From Verrucomicrobiaceae bacterium (lineage in GTDB: Bacteria; Verrucomicrobiota; Verrucomicrobiia; Verrucomicrobiales; Verrucomicrobiaceae): DNA of 44,959 nucleotides. How positions within the stretch are numbered: the stretch's first letter is position 1; every line of letters begins with the position of its first letter. The stretch lies in assembly GCA_016795465.1 (NCBI GenBank), contig JAEUHK010000033.1, positions 1 to 44,959 on the forward strand, read 5' to 3'. Below the pieces are notes generated by a model. That model saw only the letters and a program-made list of their open reading frames with translations. It made no database searches and had not been told where the DNA came from. Shown in pieces: positions 9,106-17,388 of the stretch. The position numbers were made by a program, and so were the translations under genes.

Positions 9106-10635
9106 ATGAGCTCGACCTCCTCCGGTAAAGCCGATATGAAACTCTTCTGGGCCTGCTTCATCGCCCTGGTGGCCACGTCGTTCATCTTTGGGGTGCGGGC
9201 GAACACGATCGGGGAACTGCAGGACAGCTTTAACCTTTCGGAGCAGCAGAAGGGGAACATCAACGGGGCGGGCATGTGGCCCTTCGCGATTTCGATCATC
9301 TTCTTCAGCCTGGTGATCGACTACATCGGCTACAAGACGGTGGCGTTCTTTGCCATCGCCTGCCACACGATCTCGCTGGCGCTGACGCTGCGGGCCTCGG
9401 GCTACCAAGATTTTTACTGGAGCACGCTGCTGGTGGCCGTCGCAAACGGCACGGTGGAATCCTTCATCAACCCGGTGGTGGCGACGGTCTTCAACAAGGA
9501 GAAGGCGAAGTGGCTGAACATCCTGCACGCGGGCTGGCCGGCAGGCTTGGCGCTCGGGGCGTTGTTCTGCGGGATGCTGCCGGACACGAAGCTGTTCTTT
9601 GGCGCGGTGTGGCAGTTCCGCTTCGCACTCTGCTTCATCCCGGTGGTGGTGTATGCGCTGCTGATCCTGCCCTGCGCCTTCCCGGTCAATGAGCGTGTGG
9701 CGGCGGGTGTGAGCTATCGCGACATGTTGAAGGAAGTGGGCGCGGTCGGTTTCTTCATCATCACGGCCCTGACGGCTCCGGCGCTGGCGCAGATGATGAA
9801 CCAGGAGGCCTCGTGGACGACGATCTTCATCATCGCGGCGGTGGTGGCGCTGCTGGCGGGGCTTTACACCCGTTCGGCGGGGAACTGGCTGTTCCTCGTG
9901 GTGCTCATCACGATCGGGCCTTTGGCGACGACGGAGCTCGGAACGGATGGCTGGATGCCGGAGCTGCTCAAGCTGAGCGGACCGAAGGATCTGCCGGCCT
10001 TTGCGACGTGGATCTTTGTGTATGTGTCGGTGATCATGACGGTGCTGCGCTTTTTTGCGGGTCCGATCGTGCATCGGTTCTCGCCCATCGGGCTGCTGGT
10101 GATCAGTGCGAGCATCGCGATCATCGGACTGATGTTCCTGAGCAATGCCACCGGCTGGGCGATCCTCGCCGCGGCGACGGTGTATGCCTTTGGCAAGACC
10201 TTCCTGTGGTCCACGACGCTGGGCCTGACGTCGGAGCAGTTCCCGAAAGGCGGCGCTCTCACCTTGAACGGCGTGTCCGCCGTCGGCGTGCTCTTCCTCG
10301 GCGTGCTGGGCAGTCCTTACATCGGCTTCAAGCAGGACGGTGACCTCGAAAAGCGTCTGAACACGACCGAGCATGCGGCGCTGTATGCCACCGTGAAGGG
10401 CGAGCCCAAGCCGAGCCTCTTTGGTGCGAGCCCCACGCTCGACCAGGCGAAGATCAAGGCGCTGCCGGAGGCGCAGGCGAAGGAACTCGAAGACGTGCAG
10501 GCGGCGAGCAAGCGCAGTGTTTTCACCACCATCGCCATCCTGCCGAGCTTCATGCTGGCCTGCTACATCGGCCTTTTCCTCTACTTCCGGGGCAAGGGCG
10601 GCTACAAGCCGGTGGATCTGGCCGCGGGGCATTGA
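9106..10635 (+). CDS. Major facilitator superfamily transporter (sugar-permease-like)
   Basis: 509 residues with about 12 predicted membrane segments, for example FWACFIALVATSFIFGV, FFALVIDYIGYKTVAFF-type TM2/TM3 signature region, and FIITALTAPALAQMM. The loop DYIGYKT is in the place of the MFS motif between TM2 and TM3, and the gene resembles the fucose/glucose-permease-like MFS group common in Planctomycetes and Verrucomicrobia. The substrate cannot be read from sequence. A hydrophilic insert (about residues 410-480) precedes the last membrane helix. The start at 9106 is the first ATG after the tmRNA that gives a short polar N terminus; ATG 9136 is also possible. A sugar:proton symporter is inference. 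Confidence 0.85.
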   Translation: MSSTSSGKADMKLFWACFIALVATSFIFGVRANTIGELQDSFNLSEQQKGNINGAGMWPFAISIIFFSLVIDYIGYKTVAFFAIACHTISLALTLRASGYQDFYWSTLLVAVANGTVESFINPVVATVFNKEKAKWLNILHAGWPAGLALGALFCGMLPDTKLFFGAVWQFRFALCFIPVVVYALLILPCAFPVNERVAAGVSYRDMLKEVGAVGFFIITALTAPALAQMMNQEASWTTIFIIAAVVALLAGLYTRSAGNWLFLVVLITIGPLATTELGTDGWMPELLKLSGPKDLPAFATWIFVYVSVIMTVLRFFAGPIVHRFSPIGLLVISASIAIIGLMFLSNATGWAILAAATVYAFGKTFLWSTTLGLTSEQFPKGGALTLNGVSAVGVLFLGVLGSPYIGFKQDGDLEKRLNTTEHAALYATVKGEPKPSLFGASPTLDQAKIKALPEAQAKELEDVQAASKRSVFTTIAILPSFMLACYIGLFLYFRGKGGYKPVDLAAGH

Positions 10636-10866
10636 GGGGCCGGAAGGCTTGCACCGCGGAGATTTGAAGGACGCGGAGATGGGGAGATGATGTCTGTTTG
10701 AACGCGAATGGCCGCGAATGTCTCAATTTGCGGCCATTTGTTTTCATTCCGGTTTGGATTCGTGTTGAAGGCTTCAGGTTTTGAACGCCAAGGAATGCAA
10801 GGTGGCTGCAAGGAAGGGAAAAGGTGGCCCGTAGGTGGATCGCTCTTTTTATCCCATTCCAAACGA

Positions 10867-12198
10867 ATGCCTCGTCTCACCCATAACTGTGCCGGACACC
10901 TCCGCCGCGATGTTTTGAAGCTCGGTCTGACCGCCGCGGGCGGCGGGCTGGGCTTCACGGACCTGCTGCGGGCTCGCGAAGCCACGCCGCAGCCGTCGAT
11001 TGGTCGCCCGGTGAATTGCATCCTCGTGTGGCTGGATGGTGGTCCCTCGCATTACGAGATGTTTGACCCGAAGACGGAGGCGCCGAGCGACATCCGCGGG
11101 GAGTTCAAGCCGATCAAGACGAGCGTGCCTGGGGTGCATTTCTCCGAGTGCGTGCCGCATCTGGCGAAGGCGGCGGACAAGTTTACGGTGCTGCGCAGCG
11201 TGACGCACAAGGACCCGAACCACGGCGGCGGCAACCACTACATGATGACCGGTGCGCCGACGCCGGTGCCGGTGGGTTGCGGGGCCTTCGTGACCTTCCA
11301 CCCATCGTTTGGCAGCGTGGTGAGCTACAAGCGCGGCGTGCAGCGTGGCCTTCCTGCCTACATGACGCTGCCGAGCATCACCCGCAGCGGCGGCCCGAAT
11401 TTCCTCGGTGCGGAGCATGCGCCCTTCGTGGCCGGTGGTGACCCGAACTCGAAGGGCTTCAAGGTGCGCGATGTGGTGCTGCCTTCCGACATTACCGATG
11501 CCCGCGGCCTGTCCCGCCGGGAGCTGCGCATGTCGCTGGACCGGATGAAGCGTCTGAATGATGCCTTGGCGGAAGATCCGGCGGTGAGCTTTGACACTTT
11601 TTACGGCAAGGCGGTGGACTTGATCGCGTCAAAGCCGGCGCAGGAGGCCTTCGACATCAGCCGTGAGGATGACAAGACGCGTGATTTGTATGGTCGCACG
11701 GACTTCGGCCAGCGTCTGCTGCTGGCCCGCCGCATGGTGGAGGTGGGCGTGCCCTTTGTGACCGTGAACTACGGCGGCTGGGACCATCACCGCGATCTCT
11801 TCAAGACCTGCAAAAGCGAGTTCATGCAGAAGTTTGACCAGGGCATGGCTGCTCTCATCACGGACCTCGACCGTCGGGGCCTGCTGGAGAGCACGCTCGT
11901 CATTGCCCTCGGTGAATTCGGCCGCACACCGAAGATCAACAAGGACAGCGGTCGCGATCACTGGCCGGGCGCGATGAACATCCTCTTCGCTGGAGCGGGC
12001 GTGCCGCGGGGTGGCGTCATCGGTGCCACCGACCCAAAGGGCTACTACGCCAGCGAGAACATCTATTCACCGGAGGACTTTGCCGTGACGCTCTACCACA
12101 AGCTCGGCATTGATCCCCATCAGATCCTCCACACGAGCAGCGGACGCCCCGTCCAGCTCGTGAACGGCGGGCGTCCCATCCGCGAGCTCTTTGCGTGA
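10867..12198 (+). CDS. Exported DUF1501 protein with Tat signal
   Basis: 443 residues. The N terminus has a twin-arginine signal (RRDVLKLGLTAAGGGLGF). The rest is the DUF1501 domain, a sulfatase/alkaline-phosphatase-like fold frequent in Planctomycetes and Verrucomicrobia. Recognisable blocks are NCILVWLDGGPSHYEMFDPK, SVTHKDPNHGGGNHYMMTG, NYGGWDHH and EFGRTPKINKDSGRDHWPG, the last two carrying the conserved acidic and histidine positions. Its role is unknown, probably periplasmic. Translation is coupled to the next gene: the TGA (12196-12198) overlaps the ATG at 12198. Such genes commonly sit beside partner genes of secreted-polymer or cytochrome type. Confidence 0.92.
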   Translation: MPRLTHNCAGHLRRDVLKLGLTAAGGGLGFTDLLRAREATPQPSIGRPVNCILVWLDGGPSHYEMFDPKTEAPSDIRGEFKPIKTSVPGVHFSECVPHLAKAADKFTVLRSVTHKDPNHGGGNHYMMTGAPTPVPVGCGAFVTFHPSFGSVVSYKRGVQRGLPAYMTLPSITRSGGPNFLGAEHAPFVAGGDPNSKGFKVRDVVLPSDITDARGLSRRELRMSLDRMKRLNDALAEDPAVSFDTFYGKAVDLIASKPAQEAFDISREDDKTRDLYGRTDFGQRLLLARRMVEVGVPFVTVNYGGWDHHRDLFKTCKSEFMQKFDQGMAALITDLDRRGLLESTLVIALGEFGRTPKINKDSGRDHWPGAMNILFAGAGVPRGGVIGATDPKGYYASENIYSPEDFAVTLYHKLGIDPHQILHTSSGRPVQLVNGGRPIRELFA

Positions 12199-13670
12199 TG
12201 CGGTGGGGAATGATGAATGCGAAATGTCGAATGACGAATGACTGGCGTTTGCCGGCATTCGTCATTCTGATTTCGTCCCTAGTCCTTCCCGCGAGGGCTG
12301 CTCCACCCGGCTTTGAAAGCCTGTTTCCTGCGGGCGGGCAGATCGGCGGTTCGGTGGCGTGTGAGGTTGCGGGCAAGGGGTTGGACAAAGACTCGCCGGT
12401 GGCCTGGGTGAGCCATCCGGGCATTGTTTTCAAAGCGGGCGACAAGGCGAAGAAGTTCACCGTGGCCATCGCGCCGGATGTGCCGGCCGGGCCGTATCTG
12501 GTGCGTTTTCACTCGGCGGAAGGCAGCTCGCCGCCGAGGATCTTCGAGGTGGGGAGCGAGCCTGAAGTCGTGGAGAAGGAGCCGAATGATGCCTTTGCCG
12601 ATGCGAAAGGGCAGGAAGGCCGCATCAACACCGTCTTCAACGGAGTGCTGGAAAAGGCGGGCGATGTGGACACGCACGCCATCCGGGTGAAAAAGGGCAG
12701 GGGAGTGACGCTGGAGGTGCATGGCTATGCTTTGGGCTCGCCGATGGACCCTGCGCTGCGTCTGCTGGATGCCCGCGGCGTCGAAATCACTGGTGGTCAT
12801 GACACGCACAATCTCGATCCACGCATCGAATACACGCCGAAGACCGATGGCGTGCTCTACGCCCAAGTTTTTGCCTTTGCGCACCCGCCTGCGGCGGATG
12901 TTTCGCTGAAGGGAAGCAGCACTCATGTGTATCGGCTGCGGGTGGTCGAGGATGCAGAACCCGCGACGGCCCTCGTTCCCGAGAATCCGAAACTCAGCGT
13001 TCCGGGAGAAAGCGTCGGCGTGCTGGCCAAGAGGGGCGAGGAGGATGTTTTCACGTTCTCGGCCAAAAAAGGGGAAGAGCTGGTTTTGGAGGCTCATTCG
13101 CGGCGTTTTGATGCCGCCTTGCGGGTGGAGGATGCCGAAGGCAAGAGCCTGGCCACCGCCGACGATGGCGAGGGTGGTGTGACGGACCCGGTGCTGCGCT
13201 GGAAGGCTCCGAAGGACGGCGAATTCAAGCTCGTGGTGCTGGATCGTGATCGCGGTGGTGGTCCGCGGCAGGCTTATCAAGCCAAGGTCACTGCGACGAA
13301 GCCCACGTTGACCGCCGTGTTCGACAATCACGCTTACCGCGTCGAGGCGGGGAAGAGCGTCGAGGTGAAGATCACGCTCAAGGTGACCGGTAAATTCACC
13401 GGAAAGGTAGCTGCGTCCGTCCTCGGCCTGCCCGCGGGTCTTTCCGCCGAAGTGAAGGAAGCCGATGCGAAGAGCGGTGAGATCAAAGTGACGCTGAAAG
13501 CCGCCCCCGAGGCCGCGGCGAGTCAGGCGACTTTTCGCGTGGAGCTCGCCGTCGATGGCCAGACCTTTCTTCCGAGCTATGTCGTGCCTTTCACCGAGCC
13601 TCGCGGTGATCTGCTGATCACGACGGATACCCGCCCATGGCTCACGGTGGCCGCCGCGAAGGCAAAATGA
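12198..13670 (+). CDS. Secreted protein with PPC domains
   Basis: 490 residues. The signal peptide starts within a repeat: the first 11 codons come from word-like repeat DNA, and an ATG at 12231 gives MTNDWRLPAFVILISSLVLP as a cleaner start. Mature sequence has beta-sandwich repeats, including a bacterial pre-peptidase C-terminal (PPC) domain (EPNDAFADAKGQEGRIN onward, about residue 135) and a second one (about 275, GVLAKRGEEDVFTFSAKKGE). No catalytic domain is visible. It overlaps the DUF1501 stop by 1 bp, so the two are translated together and probably act at the cell surface. Family members are often longer; this ends WLTVAAAKAK. Confidence 0.8.
   Translation: MRWGMMNAKCRMTNDWRLPAFVILISSLVLPARAAPPGFESLFPAGGQIGGSVACEVAGKGLDKDSPVAWVSHPGIVFKAGDKAKKFTVAIAPDVPAGPYLVRFHSAEGSSPPRIFEVGSEPEVVEKEPNDAFADAKGQEGRINTVFNGVLEKAGDVDTHAIRVKKGRGVTLEVHGYALGSPMDPALRLLDARGVEITGGHDTHNLDPRIEYTPKTDGVLYAQVFAFAHPPAADVSLKGSSTHVYRLRVVEDAEPATALVPENPKLSVPGESVGVLAKRGEEDVFTFSAKKGEELVLEAHSRRFDAALRVEDAEGKSLATADDGEGGVTDPVLRWKAPKDGEFKLVVLDRDRGGGPRQAYQAKVTATKPTLTAVFDNHAYRVEAGKSVEVKITLKVTGKFTGKVAASVLGLPAGLSAEVKEADAKSGEIKVTLKAAPEAAASQATFRVELAVDGQTFLPSYVVPFTEPRGDLLITTDTRPWLTVAAAKAK
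12229..12267. repeat. Word-like inverted repeat family E, copy 1, in an N-terminal coding region
   Basis: GAATGACGAATG (12229-12240) and CATTCGTCATTC (12256-12267) form a perfect 12-bp stem with a 15-nt loop. Further relatives are at 22811-22846, 34429-34506 and 42121-42153. Here it lies inside the signal peptide codons of the PPC protein. Confidence 0.85.
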
Positions 13671-13769
13671 GCCTCGCGGGTTCAAATGGCGTGTGCAAAG
13701 GCTTCGATCTTGCCCGAAGGCATCGCCGTCGTTAGCGTCGCACATCATCTCCAGAACCCCTTTCCTCTC

Positions 13770-14933
13770 ATGAGCACTCCCGAGGCCGGCAAGCCGGTGT
13801 ACAACGTCAAGAATCCCTGCATCGCCAAAGTGAAGCGCATGTTTGACCTGAGCGGTCCCGGTGCTCCAAAGCACACGGCGCATTACGAGATCGACCTTGC
13901 GGGCAGCGGCCTGGAATACACGCCGGGCGATTCGCTGGCCGTGCAACCGACGAATGATCCGCAGCTCGTGGCCGACACGCTCGCGGCGCTGGGTTTCAGC
14001 GGCGATGAGATCGTGAAGCATCCGAAAAACGGCACCGAGGTGCCGATCCGGCAGGCGTTGATCGAAGCCACGCTCATCACGGAAATCGACAACAAGCTCA
14101 TTAAAGCCCTCGTCGAGAAAACGGGTGGCAACACGCCGCTGGCGGAGCTTTCGCAGCCGGAAAAGAAGGAGGAACTCAAAAACTACCTGTGGGGTCGCTT
14201 TGTGATCGATCTGCTGCTGGAGCATCCGACGGCGAAGTTCACGCCGGAGGAGTTCATGGCCACGCAGAGGAAGCTGAACATCCGCCTCTACTCCATCAGC
14301 AGCAGCCAGAAGGCTCATCCCGATGAGGTGCATCTCACCGTGGCCACCGTGCGCTACACCAGCCATGGTCGCGCCCGCGGCGGGGTGGCTTCCACCTTCC
14401 TCGCCGAGCGAGTGACGGTGGGCGAGACACTGATCCCGTGCTTTGTGAACCATGGCAAAGGCTTCCGCCTGCCGGAGCCGCAGGACGAGACGCCCATCAT
14501 CATGTGCGGACCCGGCACGGGCATCGCGCCGTTCCGTGCCTTTTTGGAGGAGCGAAAGGCCACGAATGCCAAAGGCAAGGCCTGGCTGTTCTTTGGCGAG
14601 GTGAGCGAGAAGACCTGCTTCTTCTACAAAGAGGAGTTCGAAGCCTATCTGGCCGATGGCACGCTGACGAAGCTCACCACTGCCTGGAGCCGTGATCAAG
14701 CGGCGAAGATCTATGTGCAAAATCGCATGCTCGAACACGCGGCGGAGTTTTGGCAATACCTGGAGCAGGGGGCCATCTTCTACGTCTGCGGTGATGCCTC
14801 ACGCATGGCGGCGGATGTGGACAAGGCGCTGCACACCATCATCGAGCAGCAGGGCGGCAAGTCGCCGGAAGAGGCCGCGGCCTATGTGCAGGCGATGAAG
14901 GATGCGAAGCGCTACCGCCGCGATGTTTACTGA
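13770..14933 (+). CDS. Sulfite reductase flavoprotein-type reductase, without flavodoxin domain
   Basis: 387 residues. This is the FAD/NADPH module of the CysJ/cytochrome P450 reductase family, which passes electrons from NADPH through FAD to a partner. Visible motifs: RLYSISSS (FAD binding), GGVASTFLAERV, GPGTGIAPFRAFLEERK (NADPH binding), and YVCGDASRMAADV near the end. The N-terminal flavodoxin (FMN) domain of CysJ is absent; the protein starts directly with the connecting domain. The partner is probably a haem sulfite reductase subunit, not in this window. The start at 13770 follows the annotated domain start. Sirohaem synthesis genes lie 0.8 kb downstream, supporting a role in sulfite reduction; nitrite reduction is the alternative. 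Confidence 0.85.
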   Translation: MSTPEAGKPVYNVKNPCIAKVKRMFDLSGPGAPKHTAHYEIDLAGSGLEYTPGDSLAVQPTNDPQLVADTLAALGFSGDEIVKHPKNGTEVPIRQALIEATLITEIDNKLIKALVEKTGGNTPLAELSQPEKKEELKNYLWGRFVIDLLLEHPTAKFTPEEFMATQRKLNIRLYSISSSQKAHPDEVHLTVATVRYTSHGRARGGVASTFLAERVTVGETLIPCFVNHGKGFRLPEPQDETPIIMCGPGTGIAPFRAFLEERKATNAKGKAWLFFGEVSEKTCFFYKEEFEAYLADGTLTKLTTAWSRDQAAKIYVQNRMLEHAAEFWQYLEQGAIFYVCGDASRMAADVDKALHTIIEQQGGKSPEEAAAYVQAMKDAKRYRRDVY

Positions 14934-15667
14934 TTCGACGGCGGCATTTGCTGCCGTTTTTGCAGGTCGAGCAGGGCGATGATCTCCGCACGGGCTTCTT
15001 CAAAGCTGGGCGTGCGGGCGGGACGATGCTCGATGAGCCGGATGATATGCCAGCCGAGCGGGCTGAGCACGGGTTTGCTCAGCTCACCCGGCTTCAACTT
15101 GGCCACGGCGTCGATGAAGGCCTCCGGCATGCGGTCTCGCGTGAACCAGCCGAGGTCGCCTTGCAGTTTCTTCGTGCGTTCATCCTCGGAAAACCGGGCC
15201 GCGGCGGCTGGGAAGGGGAGTTCACCCGCGGCGAGCTGGCGGTGAATGGCGTCGATTTCCGAAGAGCGGTCCGGCTTGGCCTTGTCGTGCCGCGTGAGGA
15301 AGACATGCGCCGCATGCCAGGCCTCCGGAATTCGCAGCGAGTTCCGATGGGCGTCATACCAGGCTTTCGCTTCGCGTTCCGAAACCTGCGGCATGGCGGC
15401 TTCGAGGCGGTTTTGAGTCTCGATGGCCGTCGCGATGCGTTGTTGCAAAGCGGGCTCGTCGAGTCTCTGCGCCGCCAAACGAGCCTGATAGTCCGCGGTG
15501 GTCTGAAACTGACGTTGGTGCCGCTCGAACTCTCGCCGGGCTTGCTCGCCGAAGGGTGCATCGGCTTGGCCTGCGGGCTCTTGCAGGGCCTTCCAGACGA
15601 TTCCAGCCGCCAGCAGCACGCCGGTGAAGGCGATGAGCACGGCGGGGAAGGCATTGGAGCGAGGCAT
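14927..15667 (-). CDS. Exported parvulin-type peptidyl-prolyl isomerase
   Basis: 246 residues. The N terminus has a signal-anchor (PAVLIAFTGVLLAAGIVWKAL). A coiled helical region follows, then a parvulin domain about residues 110-225: AWHAAHVFLTRHD, ARFSEDERTKKLQGDLGWFT, PGELSKPVLSPLGWHIIRL. It should act as a periplasmic folding helper for exported proteins, similar in plan to PpiC/SurA-type proteins. It converges on the flavoprotein gene and the two overlap by 7 bp at their 3' ends. Divergent from cobA-hemD. Confidence 0.88.
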   Translation of the reverse strand: MPRSNAFPAVLIAFTGVLLAAGIVWKALQEPAGQADAPFGEQARREFERHQRQFQTTADYQARLAAQRLDEPALQQRIATAIETQNRLEAAMPQVSEREAKAWYDAHRNSLRIPEAWHAAHVFLTRHDKAKPDRSSEIDAIHRQLAAGELPFPAAAARFSEDERTKKLQGDLGWFTRDRMPEAFIDAVAKLKPGELSKPVLSPLGWHIIRLIEHRPARTPSFEEARAEIIALLDLQKRQQMPPSNQ

Positions 15668-15762
15668 CGGGGACCTTTTCGAGGCTGGCGGAGGTTTGGC
15701 AAGTCATGAGCGGCTTCATGCCTTGCGTGCCGCGGCGGGCTTGCCAGTATGGCGGCCCTCTC

Positions 15763-17289
15763 ATGGCAAAAAAGACTCCTTCCTCTGGCATTTGTTATCT
15801 CGTTGGCGCAGGCCCCGGTGATCCCGGTTTGCTCACGATCAAAGGGAAGGAGTGCATCGCTGCGGCGGACGTGCTCGTTTATGATTACCTCGTGAACGCC
15901 GATCTGCTTCGTCATGGCAAGGCCGGTGCCGAGCGCATCTATGTGGGCAAGAAGGCAGGGGACCACACGCTCACCCAGGAGGAGATCAACAAGCTCATCG
16001 TGAAGCTCACGAAGGAAGGCAAGGTCGTCACGCGGCTCAAGGGCGGCGATCCGGTGCTGTTTGGCCGCGGTGCGGAGGAAGCGGCGGAGCTGGCGGAGGC
16101 TGGCGTGCGCTTTGAGCTCGTGCCGGGCATCACCTCGGCCATCGCAGGCCCGGCTTACGCGGGCATTCCGGTCACGCATCGTTCGCACGCGTCCCAATTG
16201 ACCATTTTCACCGGCCACGAAGACCCGACGAAGAGCGAGACGTCGCTGAATTACGCCAAGCTGGCGCAGGCCGAAGGCACGAAGGTTTTCTTGATGGGCG
16301 TCGAACGCATCGGTGAGATCACCGGCGAGCTCATGAAGCACGGCGCGAAGGCGGAAACGCCGATGGCGCTGGTCCGCTGGGCCACCACCGGCCGTCAGCA
16401 GACCCTCGTGGCCACGCTCGGCACGATGGCGCAGCGGGTCAAAGAAACCGGGTTCAAGGCACCGGCCGTGGCTGTGGTCGGCGATGTGGTCACCGAGCGT
16501 GATGGCATCAACTGGTTCGAAAACCGCCCGCTGTATGGCAAGCGTATCGTCGTCACCCGCACCCGCCAGCAGGCTGGCGTGCTGAGCCGTCAACTGATCG
16601 AGCTGGGGGCCGATGTGATCGAACTGCCGACCATCCGCATCGAGGAGCCGCAGGATTTGCTGGGCTTTGGCGAGCTCGTGCAGGACTGCCACAAGTATGA
16701 CTGGATCGTTTTCACCAGCCCGAACGGCGTGGATGCGTTCTTCAAGATGTTCGACAAGCTCTACAACGACTCGCGTTGCCTTGGCGCCGCCCGCATCGCG
16801 TGCATCGGACCCGGCACGGCCGAGAAAGTGAAGGCCCGGCACCTCGCGGTCGATTTGATGCCGGAGAAGGATTTCGTCGCCGAAGGCCTCGTGAAGGCTT
16901 TCAAGGCCAACCACAACATCGAAAACCAGATGATCCTTTGGGTGAAGGCCGCCGAGACCCGCGAAGTGATCGCGAACGAACTCACCGGCATGGGAGCCAT
17001 CGTGGACGAGGCCATCGCTTACCAGACCGTGGCGGAGAAGGAGGACAATTTGGAGGCCTTGGCCCGCCTGAAGAACGAAGGCGCTGACATGATCACGTTC
17101 ACGAGTTCCTCGACCGTCGAGCATTTCCGCGATCTGGGCGTCGCGTTGCCGGAAGGTTGCGAAATCGCCAGCATCGGGCCGGTGACCAGCCAGACGCTGA
17201 CCAAGCATCAAATGGCCATCGCCGTCGAAGCGAAGTCCTTCACGATCCCAGGACTCGTGGAAGCTATCCGGAAGCACTTCGCGAAGTAA
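15763..17289 (+). CDS. cobA-hemD: Uroporphyrinogen-III C-methyltransferase / uroporphyrinogen-III synthase fusion
   Basis: 508 residues with two enzymes. Residues 1-245 are the SAM-dependent methyltransferase (SUMT) of sirohaem and cobalamin synthesis: VGAGPGDPGLLTIKG, RLKGGDPVLFGRG and GITSAIAGPAYAGIPVTHR. Residues about 255-508 are HemD, which closes hydroxymethylbilane to uroporphyrinogen III: KRIVVTRTRQQAGVLSRQL and IELPTIRIEEPQ. The fusion makes uroporphyrinogen III and then precorrin-2. The start at 15763 is the ATG before KKTPSSGICYLVG. A GGAGCCT/AGGCTCC hairpin (17302-17319) follows the stop, without a T-run. With the flavoprotein at 13.8 kb this fits sirohaem-dependent sulfite reduction. 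Confidence 0.95.
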   Translation: MAKKTPSSGICYLVGAGPGDPGLLTIKGKECIAAADVLVYDYLVNADLLRHGKAGAERIYVGKKAGDHTLTQEEINKLIVKLTKEGKVVTRLKGGDPVLFGRGAEEAAELAEAGVRFELVPGITSAIAGPAYAGIPVTHRSHASQLTIFTGHEDPTKSETSLNYAKLAQAEGTKVFLMGVERIGEITGELMKHGAKAETPMALVRWATTGRQQTLVATLGTMAQRVKETGFKAPAVAVVGDVVTERDGINWFENRPLYGKRIVVTRTRQQAGVLSRQLIELGADVIELPTIRIEEPQDLLGFGELVQDCHKYDWIVFTSPNGVDAFFKMFDKLYNDSRCLGAARIACIGPGTAEKVKARHLAVDLMPEKDFVAEGLVKAFKANHNIENQMILWVKAAETREVIANELTGMGAIVDEAIAYQTVAEKEDNLEALARLKNEGADMITFTSSSTVEHFRDLGVALPEGCEIASIGPVTSQTLTKHQMAIAVEAKSFTIPGLVEAIRKHFAK

Positions 17290-17301
17290 ATGGACCAGGC
17301 A

Positions 17302-17319
17302 GGAGCCTCAACAGGCTCC
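17302..17319 (+). terminator. Hairpin after cobA-hemD
   Basis: GGAGCCT, CAAC loop, AGGCTCC: a perfect 7-bp stem 12 bp after the stop, without a T-run. Confidence 0.4.
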
Positions 17320-17362
17320 CGTCAGGCGCATTTCCAAACTCCCAACAATGTAAATAAACACG

Positions 17363-17370
17363 ATCTGAAT
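17363..17370 (+). repeat. Target-site duplication, left copy
   Basis: ATCTGAAT sits directly outside the left terminal repeat and recurs at 19880-19887 directly outside the right one. Confidence 0.9.
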
Positions 17371-17388
17371 GGTGTCGGTGCTGATACA

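Noticed and set aside
8956..10632. 558-residue minus-strand frame opposite the MFS transporter
   Set aside because: High-GC shadow of a well-supported membrane protein; Arg/His-rich and low-complexity with no domain.
10708..10866. N-terminal extension of the DUF1501 protein
   Set aside because: It precedes the Tat signal and has no conserved features; the ATG at 10867 places the twin arginine near the N terminus.
12279..14756. 825-residue minus-strand frame across the PPC and flavoprotein genes
   Set aside because: Overlaps two clear plus-strand genes and shows shadow composition.
15094..17277. 727-residue minus-strand frame opposite cobA-hemD
   Set aside because: Shadow of cobA-hemD and the parvulin; no motif.
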